Positions 1 to 8,822 are shown, counted from the stretch's first letter. The stretch is DNA of 64,000 nt from Treponema sp. UBA4692 (GCA_002404895.1 DHKO01000002.1:18831-82830), one strand, 5' to 3'. The notes: generated by a model not told the origin, from the sequence alone. Numbers and translations: made by a program.

Positions 1-38
1 TCTTCAGATTCATTTTCTTCGATTTTAGTGTTTTCCAT
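1..38 (-). CDS. Partial CDS, N-terminal end of unknown protein
   Basis: An open frame begins with ATG at 38-36 on the minus strand and runs off the left edge. The visible residues are MENTKIEENESE, acidic and probably an unstructured N-terminus. No Shine-Dalgarno sequence precedes the ATG. A good promoter (TTGAGA at 74-69, 17-bp spacer, TACAAT at 51-46) ends seven bases before the ATG, the same arrangement as at dnaX and other genes here, and this is the main reason to believe the start. No function can be given from 12 residues. Confidence 0.45.
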   Translation of the reverse strand, partial: MENTKIEENESE

Positions 39-45
39 AAAGATG

Positions 46-74
46 ATTGTAGCGGAATTCAGGGCGATTCTCAA
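46..74 (-). promoter_or_regulatory. Promoter for the partial leftward gene
   Basis: On the minus strand, TTGAGA (74-69) and TACAAT (51-46) are separated by 17 bases. The -10 box ends seven bases before the ATG at 38, so transcription would begin at or next to the start codon. Confidence 0.5.
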
Positions 75-199
75 ATGGATTTGACTTTGATTGATTCGCC
101 AGTATTCTATTCGGATTCCAGCCAGATTCCGTCCGTGGCTATGACTTGCAATAAATGGCGGTTCTCGTCACCCGGAATTTATTTCAGTGGCTGTATTAT

Positions 200-230
200 T
201 TATAGATTCCGAAATAAATTCGGAATGACA
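200..230. repeat. TTCCGAA/TTCGGAA hairpin repeat
   Basis: Perfect 8-bp inverted repeat ATTCCGAA (206-213) and TTCGGAAT (219-226) with a 5-base loop, followed by GACA. The same half-sites recur near 39365-39415, 40447-40475 and 46265-46297, so this belongs to a dispersed intergenic hairpin family. The rest of 39-373 shows only promoter-like A+T-rich DNA. Confidence 0.5.
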
Positions 231-373
231 CACTTTGACTCGCAATGACAGATTTCATTTCATCTCACACAACAAAGATTTCTTTTTAACCGCAAGATTT
301 TCAACGATATTCCCATTTTTTCTAAAATTCGCTAGAATTGCCATTCGGTTTTCAACTTATAAGAGGTAATCAT

Positions 374-2446
374 ATGGATATTGTTCTTCTTGTTTTTCAG
401 CTCGCTGTGATTATTTTCGCAGTGCGGATTTTCGGAAAACTTGCGGCAAAGGCAGGAATTCCGTCAGTTTTGGGAGAGCTGATTGCGGGAATCATAATCG
501 GGCCTTACGCGCTCGGACAGATTCATCTTCCAGGCTTTCCAAACGGTCTTTTTCCTCTCAATTCTGACTCCATGGCCGTCATGCCTGAGCTTTACGCGGT
601 CTCGCAGATTGCTTCCATTATCTTGCTTTTCACTTCGGGACTTGAGACAGACTTGTCGCTTTTCCTTAAATATTCGGTCTCAGGCGGAATCATCGGTCTG
701 GGCGGAGTTGTCGTCTCGTTTCTGCTCGGAGACTTCTGCGCAATGGAAATCATAAAGGCAGTTCCGGGAATTGCGCCTTGCACAGGATTTTTTGACAACC
801 GCTGCCTTTTCCTCGGAATCATGTCAACGGCGACCTCAGTCGGAATCACGGCGCGTATTCTCTCAGACAAGAAAAAGATGGATTCCCCGGAAGGCGTTAC
901 AATTCTTGCGGCGGCGGTTTTTGACGATGTTCTCGGAATCATTCTCCTTGCGGTTGTGATGGGAATCGTATCTGCCACAAACGGCGGAGCGGCTCTTTCA
1001 GGAAGCGCAATCGGCCTTATCGGGCTTAAAGCAATTGGAATCTGGCTGGCAGCAACTGTCGTGATGATTCTTCTTGCCAAAAAAATCGCGAAATTCGTGC
1101 GTCTTTTCGGCGGCACTTACGATTTTTCAATCGCCGCGCTTGGAGTCGCTCTACTCCTCGCAGGATTTTTCGAGAAGCAAAGCCTCGCGATGATTATCGG
1201 AGCTTACACGACAGGTCTCGCGCTCTCGCGCACAGACATTGCGCCGGTGATTCAGGAGCGTCTCCACGGGCTTTACAAATTCTTCGTCCCGATTTTCTTT
1301 GCTGTAACAGGAATGAGCGTGAACGTTTCACAGCTTTTCAACCGCGAGGTCTTAATTTGCGGCGGAATATACACGCTTTGCGCAGTGGCGGCAAAAGTAA
1401 TCGGCTGCGGCGGACCTGCCCTCGCGCTCGGATTCAACCTGAAAGGCGGACTTAGAATCGGAACCGGAATGATTCCGCGCGGAGAAGTCGCTCTTATCAT
1501 CGCAGGAATCGGGCTTTCAGCCGGAATCATCGACCAGAAAATTTTCGGAATCGTAATTCTTATGACTCTTCTCACAACTTTGGTCGCGCCTCCGCTTCTC
1601 TCGTTCTCTTTGAAAATAAAAGGGCGCGGAACACGCAAGGAGACAAAAGCCTCCCAGAGTCAGCAGTTCGAGTGGGACTTTGGAAACGCGGAAATAGCGC
1701 GGCTCGTTGTCGATATGTTTTTGCGAGATTTGCGGGCGGAAGGCTTCTATGTTCAGATGATGGACATCAACTCAGGAATTTCCCAGGCAAGAAGAAGCAA
1801 CACTTCATATTCTATTCATCTTGACGAGAACATTCTCAGAATCGACACAGAAGAAGCCGACATGGGGTTTATCAAGGGCGAAATCTACGAGATTATGCTC
1901 CGGCTGAACCATTCGCTTTCTTCTTTGTCCGCACTGAAAGACGCGGAAACTTTGCAGCACGAATTTGTAAGCCCTGAAAACAGAGTAACAAATTCAATCT
2001 CAAAATTCCTGAACCCGAAATGCATTTCGTGCAGTCTTGAGGGAAACACAAAAGACGAGATTCTAAGCGAGATGGTCAATCTTCTTTCGAATTCCGGCAA
2101 GGTCAAGGACAAGACGAAAATTCTCGAGGAAATCAACGCGCGCGAAAAAGTCATGTCAACGGGAATCGAAAAAGGAATCGCTTTTCCTCACGTGCGGAGC
2201 CACGAGGTTTCAGATGTGTGCGTTGCCGTCGGAATCAAGAAAAACGGAGTTGACTTTAAGTCGCTCGACGGCCAGCCGTCAAAAATCTTCGTTATGATTG
2301 TCTCTCCTGACGCTGACTCGTCGCCTTTGATGCGCGTAATGTCGGCTTTCTCAGGCGCGCTCATGCACATAGAAATCAAGGCAAAGCTTCTGACAGCAAA
2401 AACGCCGGAAGAAGTGATTGAGATTCTAAAAGAAGCGAAAAAATAA
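374..2446 (+). CDS. CPA2-type cation:proton antiporter fused to PTS EIIA-like domain
   Basis: Membrane exchanger (690 aa) for monovalent cations against protons. The first ~415 residues are about 12 hydrophobic helices of the Na+/H+ exchanger (KefB/CPA2) type, starting MDIVLLVFQLAVIIFAVRIF and containing TSGLETD and GEVALI segments typical of the family. A linker of about 130 residues leads to a C-terminal domain (~545-690) like PTS EIIA type 2, with the phospho-accepting His at residue 606 in GIAFPHVR. The ATG at 374 is chosen over an upstream in-frame start at 338 because AAGAGG lies just before it. The fusion suggests control of ion flux by a phosphoryl carrier such as HPr or NPr. That is inference; the ion is not decidable from sequence. 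Confidence 0.85.
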   Translation: MDIVLLVFQLAVIIFAVRIFGKLAAKAGIPSVLGELIAGIIIGPYALGQIHLPGFPNGLFPLNSDSMAVMPELYAVSQIASIILLFTSGLETDLSLFLKYSVSGGIIGLGGVVVSFLLGDFCAMEIIKAVPGIAPCTGFFDNRCLFLGIMSTATSVGITARILSDKKKMDSPEGVTILAAAVFDDVLGIILLAVVMGIVSATNGGAALSGSAIGLIGLKAIGIWLAATVVMILLAKKIAKFVRLFGGTYDFSIAALGVALLLAGFFEKQSLAMIIGAYTTGLALSRTDIAPVIQERLHGLYKFFVPIFFAVTGMSVNVSQLFNREVLICGGIYTLCAVAAKVIGCGGPALALGFNLKGGLRIGTGMIPRGEVALIIAGIGLSAGIIDQKIFGIVILMTLLTTLVAPPLLSFSLKIKGRGTRKETKASQSQQFEWDFGNAEIARLVVDMFLRDLRAEGFYVQMMDINSGISQARRSNTSYSIHLDENILRIDTEEADMGFIKGEIYEIMLRLNHSLSSLSALKDAETLQHEFVSPENRVTNSISKFLNPKCISCSLEGNTKDEILSEMVNLLSNSGKVKDKTKILEEINAREKVMSTGIEKGIAFPHVRSHEVSDVCVAVGIKKNGVDFKSLDGQPSKIFVMIVSPDADSSPLMRVMSAFSGALMHIEIKAKLLTAKTPEEVIEILKEAKK

Positions 2447-2459
2447 TATTTGAAATATG

Positions 2460-2513
2460 CGGCGGTTTCAAAAGCTGGCAAGTTTTTTCCAGCAATCTGA
2501 AGCCGCCGTTTTT
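2460..2513 (+). terminator. Intrinsic terminator after the antiporter gene
   Basis: Stem CGGCGGTTTCA (2460-2470) with TGAAGCCGCCG (2498-2508), an inner GCTGG/CCAGC stem in the loop, and TTTTT at 2509-2513. Confidence 0.8.
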
Positions 2514-2538
2514 AAGGGCTGTGAAGCTCGCTCCATTA

Positions 2539-2649
2539 GCCATGCTTCCTAAAAATCAAAGGAATACTTCCTTAGGGTCTTAGGAAGCCTTACTTCAGTC
2601 CTTAGGTATGCTTCCTTCAGGGCGAAGGTATGCTTCCTTTAGTTTTAAA
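2539..2649. repeat. Array of five 22-bp tandem repeats
   Basis: Five consecutive units of 22 bp start at 2539, 2561, 2583, 2605 and 2627. Each carries a GG-N3-R-CTTMCTT core, for example GGTATGCTTCCTT, followed by a more variable A/T-rich half. There are no spacers between units. A second array of the same unit lies at 35911-36065, and both end with the same last unit (GGTATGCTTCCTTTAGTTTT). The array occupies the gap between the antiporter terminator and the pepT promoter. Confidence 0.85.
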
Positions 2650-2709
2650 TTGCGCGCCGCATTATTTTTAAAACTTTTGCCCTCTATTCTCTAAACCGCG
2701 CTTTTGTCT

Positions 2710-2715
2710 TAAAAT
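2710..2715 (+). promoter_or_regulatory. -10 box of pepT, leaderless arrangement
   Basis: TAAAAT ends six bases before the pepT ATG at 2722. There is no Shine-Dalgarno sequence, and no clear -35 box 17 bp upstream (TTCTCT). A start site at the ATG would give a leaderless mRNA. Confidence 0.4.
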
Positions 2716-2721
2716 ACAGAT

Positions 2722-3981
2722 ATGTCATTTTTATCAGAAAAAGAAACCGACGGTGTTTTAGACCGTTTTCTGTCATACGTCAAAATCTGGACGACCTCGG
2801 ACTCCGAGAATGCCGACAAGGGAATCCAGCCCTCAACAAAGCGGCAGTTTGATTTTGCGAATCTCCTGAAAAATCAGCTTGAGTCTCTCGGGCTTGAAAA
2901 TGTCCAGGTTACAGAGCATTGCTACGTCTACGGATTTTTGAAAGCGACAGCGAAAATGGCGGAAAAAGCTCCGCTCTGCCTGCTTGCTCACATGGACACG
3001 GTCGAGGAAGTCTCGGGCGAGAACGTGAACGCGATTGTGGAATTCGGCTACGATGGAAGAAAAATCGATTTGGAATGTAACACATCACTGAATCCTGAAA
3101 ACGACGAATTTCTCTCTCTTGCAGGAAAAAAACGCGAGACAATAATCCATACTGACGGAAAAACTTTGCTCGGCGCGGACGACAAGGCCGGAGTCACGGC
3201 GATTATGTCGGCTCTTGAATATTTTCACAGCCACAAGGAAATTGAGCATCAGGCAATCGAGGTGATTTTTTCTCCTGACGAGGAGACAGGACACGGAATG
3301 GACAACGTTCCGCTAAATCTCTTAAAGTCGAAATTTGCTTACACAGTTGACGGCGGACATATCGGCGAGCTTGAAACAGAGTGCTTCAACGCGTTCGGCT
3401 CGGTCATTGAATTCACTGGAGTCTCAACGCACACAGGCTCGGCGCGTGGAAAGCTCGTCAACGCTGCCACAATGGCCTCATCTTTTGTCGCGAATCTTCC
3501 ACGCCAGATGTCTCCTGAAACAACCGACGGCTACGAAGGATTTATCGCTCCGATGTCGATTGAGGGAACGATTGAGAGCGCGAAAGTCTCGCTTATTCTC
3601 CGCGATTTTACAAAAGACGGAATCGAGGCGAAAAAGTCGCTTGTTGACAAGATTGCAGAAGCGGTTGCGGCAAGTTTCGGCGGGAAAGTAAAGACAACGC
3701 ACACTCAGCAGTATCTGAACATGAAAGACGGTCTGGACAAAAATCCGGAAGTTTTCAAGAATCTTGTTTCGGCGTACAGAAAAGCCGGCGTTGAGCCAGT
3801 CCTAGTTCCAATCAGAGGCGGAACTGACGGCTCAAGGCTCACAGAGATGGGAATTCCTACGCCGAATATTTTCACAGGCGGACACAACTACCATTCACGA
3901 AACGAATGGTGCTCGCTGAACCAGATGTGCAAAGTCGTTGAAATTCTGGTCAATTTGACTTCGGAGAAAACTGATGCATAA
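2722..3981 (+). CDS. pepT: Peptidase T-like tripeptidase (M20 family)
   Basis: Cytoplasmic dizinc aminopeptidase removing N-terminal residues from tripeptides (419 aa, close to the ~410 usual for PepT). Visible metal and active-site motifs are LLAHMDTVEE (His and Asp near residues 89-91), LLGADDKAGVTA (bridging Asp, ~155), FSPDEETGHG (catalytic Glu and metal Glu, ~190), TVDGG (~217) and the C-terminal NIFTGGHNYHSRNEW with the last metal His. Fermenting gut spirochetes use peptides, so a nutritional role fits. The next gene, murA, starts within its last codons (8-bp overlap), so the two are co-transcribed. The only promoter seen is a -10 box six bases from the ATG. Confidence 0.92.
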   Translation: MSFLSEKETDGVLDRFLSYVKIWTTSDSENADKGIQPSTKRQFDFANLLKNQLESLGLENVQVTEHCYVYGFLKATAKMAEKAPLCLLAHMDTVEEVSGENVNAIVEFGYDGRKIDLECNTSLNPENDEFLSLAGKKRETIIHTDGKTLLGADDKAGVTAIMSALEYFHSHKEIEHQAIEVIFSPDEETGHGMDNVPLNLLKSKFAYTVDGGHIGELETECFNAFGSVIEFTGVSTHTGSARGKLVNAATMASSFVANLPRQMSPETTDGYEGFIAPMSIEGTIESAKVSLILRDFTKDGIEAKKSLVDKIAEAVAASFGGKVKTTHTQQYLNMKDGLDKNPEVFKNLVSAYRKAGVEPVLVPIRGGTDGSRLTEMGIPTPNIFTGGHNYHSRNEWCSLNQMCKVVEILVNLTSEKTDA

Positions 3982-5260
3982 ATACAAAATTGAGGGCGGA
4001 ATTCCAATCCGCGGAACAATCGCCGCGAGCGGAAACAAGAACGCGGCTCTTCCTTGCATTGCGGCCTGCCTTTTGACCGAAGAGCCGGTTATTTTGCGGA
4101 ACATTCCAAGCATTGAAGACACAAATGTGATGCTTTTGATTTTGCAGTCGCTAGGGGCTTCGGTTGAGAGAATCGGGCTTCACGCATGGAAAATCTGCAC
4201 AGCGAATGTGAACCGCTCTGATATTCCGGCGGAGCTAAGCAAGAAAATCCGCGCGTCAATTCTCTTTGCAGGACCGCTTGTCGCGCGCACTGGAAAAGCG
4301 ATAATGCCGCCGCCGGGCGGAGACGTAATCGGAAGACGGCGCGTTGACACGCACTTTCTGGCACTGCAGGAGCTTGGAGCTAGAATCGAAACAGACGGAG
4401 CTTTTATATTCTCTGCGAACAAGCTTGCAGGCGCGGATATTTTCCTTGACGAGACTTCTGTAACGGCAACGGAAAACGCTGTTATGGCTGCGGTTCTTGC
4501 GGAAGGGCACACGACAATAACAAACGCGGCGAGCGAGCCTCATGTTCAGGATTTGTGTGAAATGCTAGTTTCCATGGGCGCGAAAATCTCAGGAACAGGA
4601 AGCAATATCCTGAACATCGACGGCGTAAAGAAACTTCGAGGAACTGACTTTTCAATCGGACCGGATTTTATGGAAATCGGCTCGTATATCGGACTTGCGG
4701 CGGCGACAAAAGGCTCAATCACAATCACCGGTGTGCGGCCGAAAGAGCTTCGCCCGCTCAAAGTCTCGTTCTCAAAGCTCGGAATCAGCTGGATTATCGA
4801 CGGCGACAAGCTCACAGTTCCAGTCGGACAGGAGCTGAAAGTGAACCAGGACTTGGGCGGAATGATTCCAAAGATTGACGATTCTCCGTGGCCGGGTTTT
4901 CCGCCTGACTTGACCTCGATTATGACCGTTGTCGCAACGCAGGTTGAAGGCACAGTCCTGATTTTCGAGAAAATGTTTGAAAGCAGGATGTTCTTTGTTG
5001 ACAAGCTCATAAGCATGGGCGCGAGAATCACGCTTTGCGACCCGCACCGTGCGGTTGTCTCGGGACCGAGCGTTCTTCACGGAGACAAGCTCGTCTCGCC
5101 TGACGTGCGCGCTGGAATGGCCATGGTGATTGCGGCGCTTGCGGCACACGGCGAAAGCACAATCTCAAACGTCTATCAGATAGAAAGAGGATACGAGCTT
5201 CTCGTTGAAAAGCTGATGTCTTTGGGAGCGCATATCGAGCGCGTTGAAATTGAAGACTGA
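3974..5260 (+). CDS. murA: UDP-GlcNAc 1-carboxyvinyltransferase MurA with Asp in place of active-site Cys
   Basis: First committed step of peptidoglycan synthesis: transfer of enolpyruvyl from PEP to UDP-GlcNAc in the cytoplasm. Length 428 aa, normal for the family. Lys22 lies in GNKNAALP; the C-terminal GFPPDLTS and VRAGMAMV segments match the Asp305 and Arg397 regions of the E. coli enzyme. The mobile loop reads PPGGDVIGRRRVDTHF, so the residue that is Cys115 in E. coli is Asp117 here (GAC at 4322-4324). The same Cys-to-Asp change is known in MurA of mycobacteria, chlamydiae and Borrelia, where it gives intrinsic insensitivity to fosfomycin. The ATG overlaps the end of pepT by 8 bp, implying coupling. 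Confidence 0.95.
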   Translation: MHKYKIEGGIPIRGTIAASGNKNAALPCIAACLLTEEPVILRNIPSIEDTNVMLLILQSLGASVERIGLHAWKICTANVNRSDIPAELSKKIRASILFAGPLVARTGKAIMPPPGGDVIGRRRVDTHFLALQELGARIETDGAFIFSANKLAGADIFLDETSVTATENAVMAAVLAEGHTTITNAASEPHVQDLCEMLVSMGAKISGTGSNILNIDGVKKLRGTDFSIGPDFMEIGSYIGLAAATKGSITITGVRPKELRPLKVSFSKLGISWIIDGDKLTVPVGQELKVNQDLGGMIPKIDDSPWPGFPPDLTSIMTVVATQVEGTVLIFEKMFESRMFFVDKLISMGARITLCDPHRAVVSGPSVLHGDKLVSPDVRAGMAMVIAALAAHGESTISNVYQIERGYELLVEKLMSLGAHIERVEIED

Positions 5261-5281
5261 AAAAATTGACCAAGCATACAT

Positions 5282-5315
5282 GCCGCCTTTGAATTTATTC
5301 CAAGGCGGCTTTTTT
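5282..5315 (+). terminator. Intrinsic terminator after murA
   Basis: Stem GCCGCCTT (5282-5289) with AAGGCGGC (5302-5309), followed by TTTTTT (5310-5315). Confidence 0.85.
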
Positions 5316-5395
5316 CTAAATTGCCTTAGAGTAAAAAAAATAAAGCCGCCAAGTCTGATGCACTTGACGACTTTGAAATCAGAAATCGCTAGCCT

Positions 5396-7216
5396 TTATT
5401 CCGACGTGCGGCTTATAAACACAAAGCAGGCCGCAAAAAACAGAAGCGCAAGAATCGCAACCGAGGCGACAAGCGCGAAATTCCCTGCAAACGAAACAAG
5501 AACAAAATTCAGCAGCTTCATTCCGTACAGAACAAGCTCAAGCGCAATAAAAATCACAAGCGAGACAAAAGGCATTATGAAAATCCACTTGAACTTGAAA
5601 AGCTTTGTCTCCGTCCTGTAATTCCAGGCAATGCACGCCAAAAACATAAACGCAAGAAGCATAAAAAGCGGATAAGTGATTCTGCTTAGGAAAATCGAGC
5701 TGTAAATCGCAGGCGAGAAACCGAAATCGTGGGCTTTAGGAAGCAGCTTCACAAGCGAAATCATGCTCATTTTCTCCGCTCCGACTCCCGCATCGCAAAG
5801 CATATTGAAATCGCTCATCGAAAGCGCGAGAACAAAGTAATTCTTCAATTCGTCGGCGTTTTTCACCGCTCCGGCATCAAATTCGTAGACCGGCGAAATC
5901 CTGTCCTTTTTCTCGTTCTGGGAAATTCCCTCAAGAATAAGATAAGGAACGCTCGCAAAATCATCTTTGATTCCGAATTCTTCCTTTGTCGCCTTGTCGA
6001 AAGTTTCAACGTTCACAGAAAACATTTTCGCGTAAGGAACTGAAAGCGACATTCTGAAAAATCCGTCCTTGTCGAAGCTCATAAGCTTGAAGTCTCTCAG
6101 ATACTGAACCATTCTTCCGACATTTTTCACCGGCGTGATTCCTCTGATGTAAACCACGTCCCTCGAGCCGTCGTCGTGTGAAACCGCAAATAAAATATCG
6201 TTCGCAGTCTCGAATCTCTTCAAGTCGTCAGTCTCTTCTATAAAGAAGCACTGCTTTTTGACCCGCTCCTCCGTGATTTTCAGAAACTGCGCAACGTCAG
6301 GGTCGCGTGCGGCAAGCTCATCCGAGTTTGAAATCTCAAGAAACTGATAATAGGCCTCAACATTGTCGCCGTTTATCATGCTCATGTAAGCGTCGCGTTT
6401 TTTCCTGAAAAGAACCTGCTCCTCCGTCTCCTCAAAAATCTTAGTCTCAAAGAGATGATTCCATGCCTCGCTTGCAAGACGTTTGGCATCCTGAAAATTC
6501 GAGTCGCGGGCGTTGCCGATATTCACCGCCATATAAGCGTAATAATGCGCATGAAACCAGTCTTTGTCATCTTCCGCCTTCCGAGCCTTTTTCAAAAGCG
6601 AATAGACAGTCTCGCCGCCACTCTCCTCAACTGGAACATAGACAAATTTCGGCTGCTCCGAGCTACGCTCCTTTTCAACGCCTTTCAAAGCCTTTACAGC
6701 CGCGCCAGAAAGGTCTTTGAGACGCTGAGCATTCGAGTCTTTCGGATTGACAGCCGCCGCATTGAAAGAATATTCATAGGCCTGCCTCATTTTTCCCTGC
6801 TGATAGCAGGAATCAGCAAGCTTCATATATTCATCAAAAAGAGCCGGCTTTATCTCCTCGGTCTTGAGCTTGTCCTGGCAAAGCGGCAGAAAAACTTCCG
6901 TTGCGAGAGAAATTCCAAGAACTAGAAAAAGAGAGACCGCCATAGTCTTCTTGAAATGCGTGACTATCGCCTTTGAATACTTGATTTTCGCCTTCTCCGC
7001 GTTAAGCCCGTAGGAAATCGACGCGCCGACAAGAAAAGCGCACATCACAAGAGACGGAAGAATCTTGAAAAAATAAACAAGTCCGCGAACCACAAGATAA
7101 TCTGTCTTTGCTCCGTCCAAAAGCGGCGGAACGTGCTGAAAAACAAATGAAGCGCCGAGACAGCAGGCAAAAGCCAAAAGCGCGTAGGAAAAAATTATCA
7201 GGCCTGTCTTTCTCAT
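5396..7216 (-). CDS. Large membrane protein, 3 TM + extracytoplasmic domain + 3 TM
   Basis: Unrecognised protein of 606 aa. Three hydrophobic helices lie near residues 6-28, 46-70 and 90-112. A soluble region of nearly 400 residues follows (about 113-500), whose first part has TPR-like helical repeats (YMKLADSCYQQGKMRQAYEY, then AAVNPKDSNAQRLKDL). Three more helices lie near 505-530, 538-562 and 570-602. This topology, with a smaller neighbour of the same plan, resembles LptF/LptG permease pairs, but no family motif is visible. The start ATG at 7216 overlaps the upstream gene's TAA by one base, so the two are translationally coupled and probably act together. Confidence 0.75.
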   Translation of the reverse strand: MRKTGLIIFSYALLAFACCLGASFVFQHVPPLLDGAKTDYLVVRGLVYFFKILPSLVMCAFLVGASISYGLNAEKAKIKYSKAIVTHFKKTMAVSLFLVLGISLATEVFLPLCQDKLKTEEIKPALFDEYMKLADSCYQQGKMRQAYEYSFNAAAVNPKDSNAQRLKDLSGAAVKALKGVEKERSSEQPKFVYVPVEESGGETVYSLLKKARKAEDDKDWFHAHYYAYMAVNIGNARDSNFQDAKRLASEAWNHLFETKIFEETEEQVLFRKKRDAYMSMINGDNVEAYYQFLEISNSDELAARDPDVAQFLKITEERVKKQCFFIEETDDLKRFETANDILFAVSHDDGSRDVVYIRGITPVKNVGRMVQYLRDFKLMSFDKDGFFRMSLSVPYAKMFSVNVETFDKATKEEFGIKDDFASVPYLILEGISQNEKKDRISPVYEFDAGAVKNADELKNYFVLALSMSDFNMLCDAGVGAEKMSMISLVKLLPKAHDFGFSPAIYSSIFLSRITYPLFMLLAFMFLACIAWNYRTETKLFKFKWIFIMPFVSLVIFIALELVLYGMKLLNFVLVSFAGNFALVASVAILALLFFAACFVFISRTSE

Positions 7217-8184
7217 TAAATTCCTCTCCTTGCAGAATCTTCAGATTTTTTATAGCGGTAGATTCCCATTGCAAGCCCGTAAAAAAGCAGAACAGCCGCA
7301 ATCAAAAAGTTAACCAGAAGAATAAGCGGATTTTCAAAAGGAACAAAGACCGAAAGCCTCGCGTTCAGCTGGCGAAGCCCCGAGGGAAAATATCCCATAT
7401 AATAGAAATAATTCACAAAGACAATCAGAATTTGCGCCGCAATCACCGAGAACGCAGAGGCAAGCCGCCAGGAGCTTGAAAACTGGACTCCGTAAGTTGA
7501 AAGAAGCGCAAGACCGAGCGAAGCGAACAAAAGCCATGAGAAAAAGCCCGAATAGTTCGTGTTCGCCGCCGCGATTATAAGCGATGAATAAAGCGCAATC
7601 GGATAAGTTACAAATTTTGGCGGCTGGAGCGCGTTTTTTATCAGAATGTCGGAATAAGGATACGCAGAATCGTTCGTCACAGGCAAATCATAAAAGCTCG
7701 AAAGCTTTCCGCCTTCTCCCAAAAGCCCCGAGACATCGATAAAAATTCCGTCAGCGTTTCCGTTTTCAAGAATCCGTGAGTAATAAGAGACTCCGCTTGC
7801 ATCCTCTCGGAAAAGCCCTGCGGAAGTCTTGCTCACACGGAGAGAAGTCTCTTTCGCCTCGAATTTCGAGAAAAAACCGAGCGAGAGCGGAATAAAAACA
7901 AGCCAAGTCAAAAGCCCTAGGCAAATATAAGTCGCAAGAGAAGCGAGCTGAGCTTTCCTGTTTCTAATCATAAAAAGAATTATCGAGACGAGAGACGCCG
8001 CGCCCACAGCAGGAAAGGAAATGCAAAGCCCGCAAAGGAAGCTGTCAAGCGAGAACAGCGAAGAAGGCACGTCCGTCACATAAGACATCATATCCGCGTT
8101 GAACATAAACAAAGTCGCAAGAATCGCAGTTCCAAAAACGCAGATTAAAACATACATCAAAATAATAGTCAGAGATTTTTTCAT
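7216..8184 (-). CDS. Membrane protein, coupled partner of the downstream gene
   Basis: Unrecognised membrane protein of 322 aa. Hydrophobic helices lie near 4-24, 42-67 and 76-99, then about 90 more polar residues, then three or four helices in the C-terminal half ending in YRYKKSEDSARRGI. The ATG at 8184 (MKKSLT) is preferred. A GTG at 8226 is in frame but would add an untypical MVFFISFSCYH extension. Neither start has a good Shine-Dalgarno sequence. The stop shares one base with the ATG of the next gene. Topology is again 3 TM, loop, 3 TM, which suggests a two-subunit complex; the function is unknown. Confidence 0.7.
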   Translation of the reverse strand: MKKSLTIILMYVLICVFGTAILATLFMFNADMMSYVTDVPSSLFSLDSFLCGLCISFPAVGAASLVSIILFMIRNRKAQLASLATYICLGLLTWLVFIPLSLGFFSKFEAKETSLRVSKTSAGLFREDASGVSYYSRILENGNADGIFIDVSGLLGEGGKLSSFYDLPVTNDSAYPYSDILIKNALQPPKFVTYPIALYSSLIIAAANTNYSGFFSWLLFASLGLALLSTYGVQFSSSWRLASAFSVIAAQILIVFVNYFYYMGYFPSGLRQLNARLSVFVPFENPLILLVNFLIAAVLLFYGLAMGIYRYKKSEDSARRGI

Positions 8185-8270
8185 TTTTGTAAGATGATAA
8201 CACGAAAAGGAGATAAAAAAAACCACTCCGCAGCCGAACTGCCGGAATGGCTTTCAAAATGAATCCGATT

Positions 8271-8822
8271 TTAGCCTAAGAAAACCTGGCCTTGCTGGTC
8301 AATCGCAAGAATAGACTTGCATTCCGAGCAGCGGAATCTTCCCGCTCTCGTTGTCTTTAGCCGCTTTGAGCAGACTGGGCAGTTGAAAATCTTCGGGAAA
8401 ACGCTTTCCATTACAGGCGCGCCCTGCTTAAAATACTGGACTGCGTCCGTCATCGAATCCTTGATATTAAAGAACTGAGAAAATCCCAAAAGCTGGAAAA
8501 CTTCATACACTTTCGGCTGAATTTCAAGAAGAACAATGTCTCCGCCCTTTGGCTTAATCATCTTCAAGAAAGCTGTGAAAGAGCCGATTCCTGTTGATGA
8601 GACATAGTTCAAGGCAGAGCAGTTAAAAATCAGATTGATGAATCCTGCCTCGACTACCTTTGATATTCTCTTCTGGAAAAAACTTGAGTTGTAAGTATCG
8701 ATGTATCCGTTAAGGTAAACAATAAGACCGTTTTCAACATCGTCAAGTTTTTCAAGATTAATTTTAAGGCTGTCGTCTCTCTCGTCGTTAAAACCCGGAA
8801 CAAGATTGTTGTTGTTGCCCAT
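8271..8822 (-). CDS. STAS-domain protein with C-terminal zinc ribbon
   Basis: Cytoplasmic protein of 183 aa. Residues ~20-125 form a STAS domain like anti-sigma-factor antagonists (SpoIIAA/RsbV): IVYLNGYIDTYNSSFFQKRI at the start and ALNYVSSTGIGSFTAFLKMI around the site where such proteins carry a phosphorylated Ser or Thr. A C-terminal zinc ribbon follows with two pairs, CPVC and CSEC. Start at ATG 8822, supported by AAGGTGG six bases upstream; a GTG at 8831 lies inside that site. The likely role is partner switching with an anti-sigma kinase and PP2C phosphatase, neither of which is nearby. The zinc ribbon is an uncommon addition. Confidence 0.85.
   Translation of the reverse strand: MGNNNNLVPGFNDERDDSLKINLEKLDDVENGLIVYLNGYIDTYNSSFFQKRISKVVEAGFINLIFNCSALNYVSSTGIGSFTAFLKMIKPKGGDIVLLEIQPKVYEVFQLLGFSQFFNIKDSMTDAVQYFKQGAPVMESVFPKIFNCPVCSKRLKTTRAGRFRCSECKSILAIDQQGQVFLG

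Noticed and set aside
4546..5031. 161-codon antisense frame inside murA, and similar long antisense frames in the antiporter, purD and GH3 genes
   Set aside because: They follow from codon bias of the genuine genes and have no start signals or recognisable domains.
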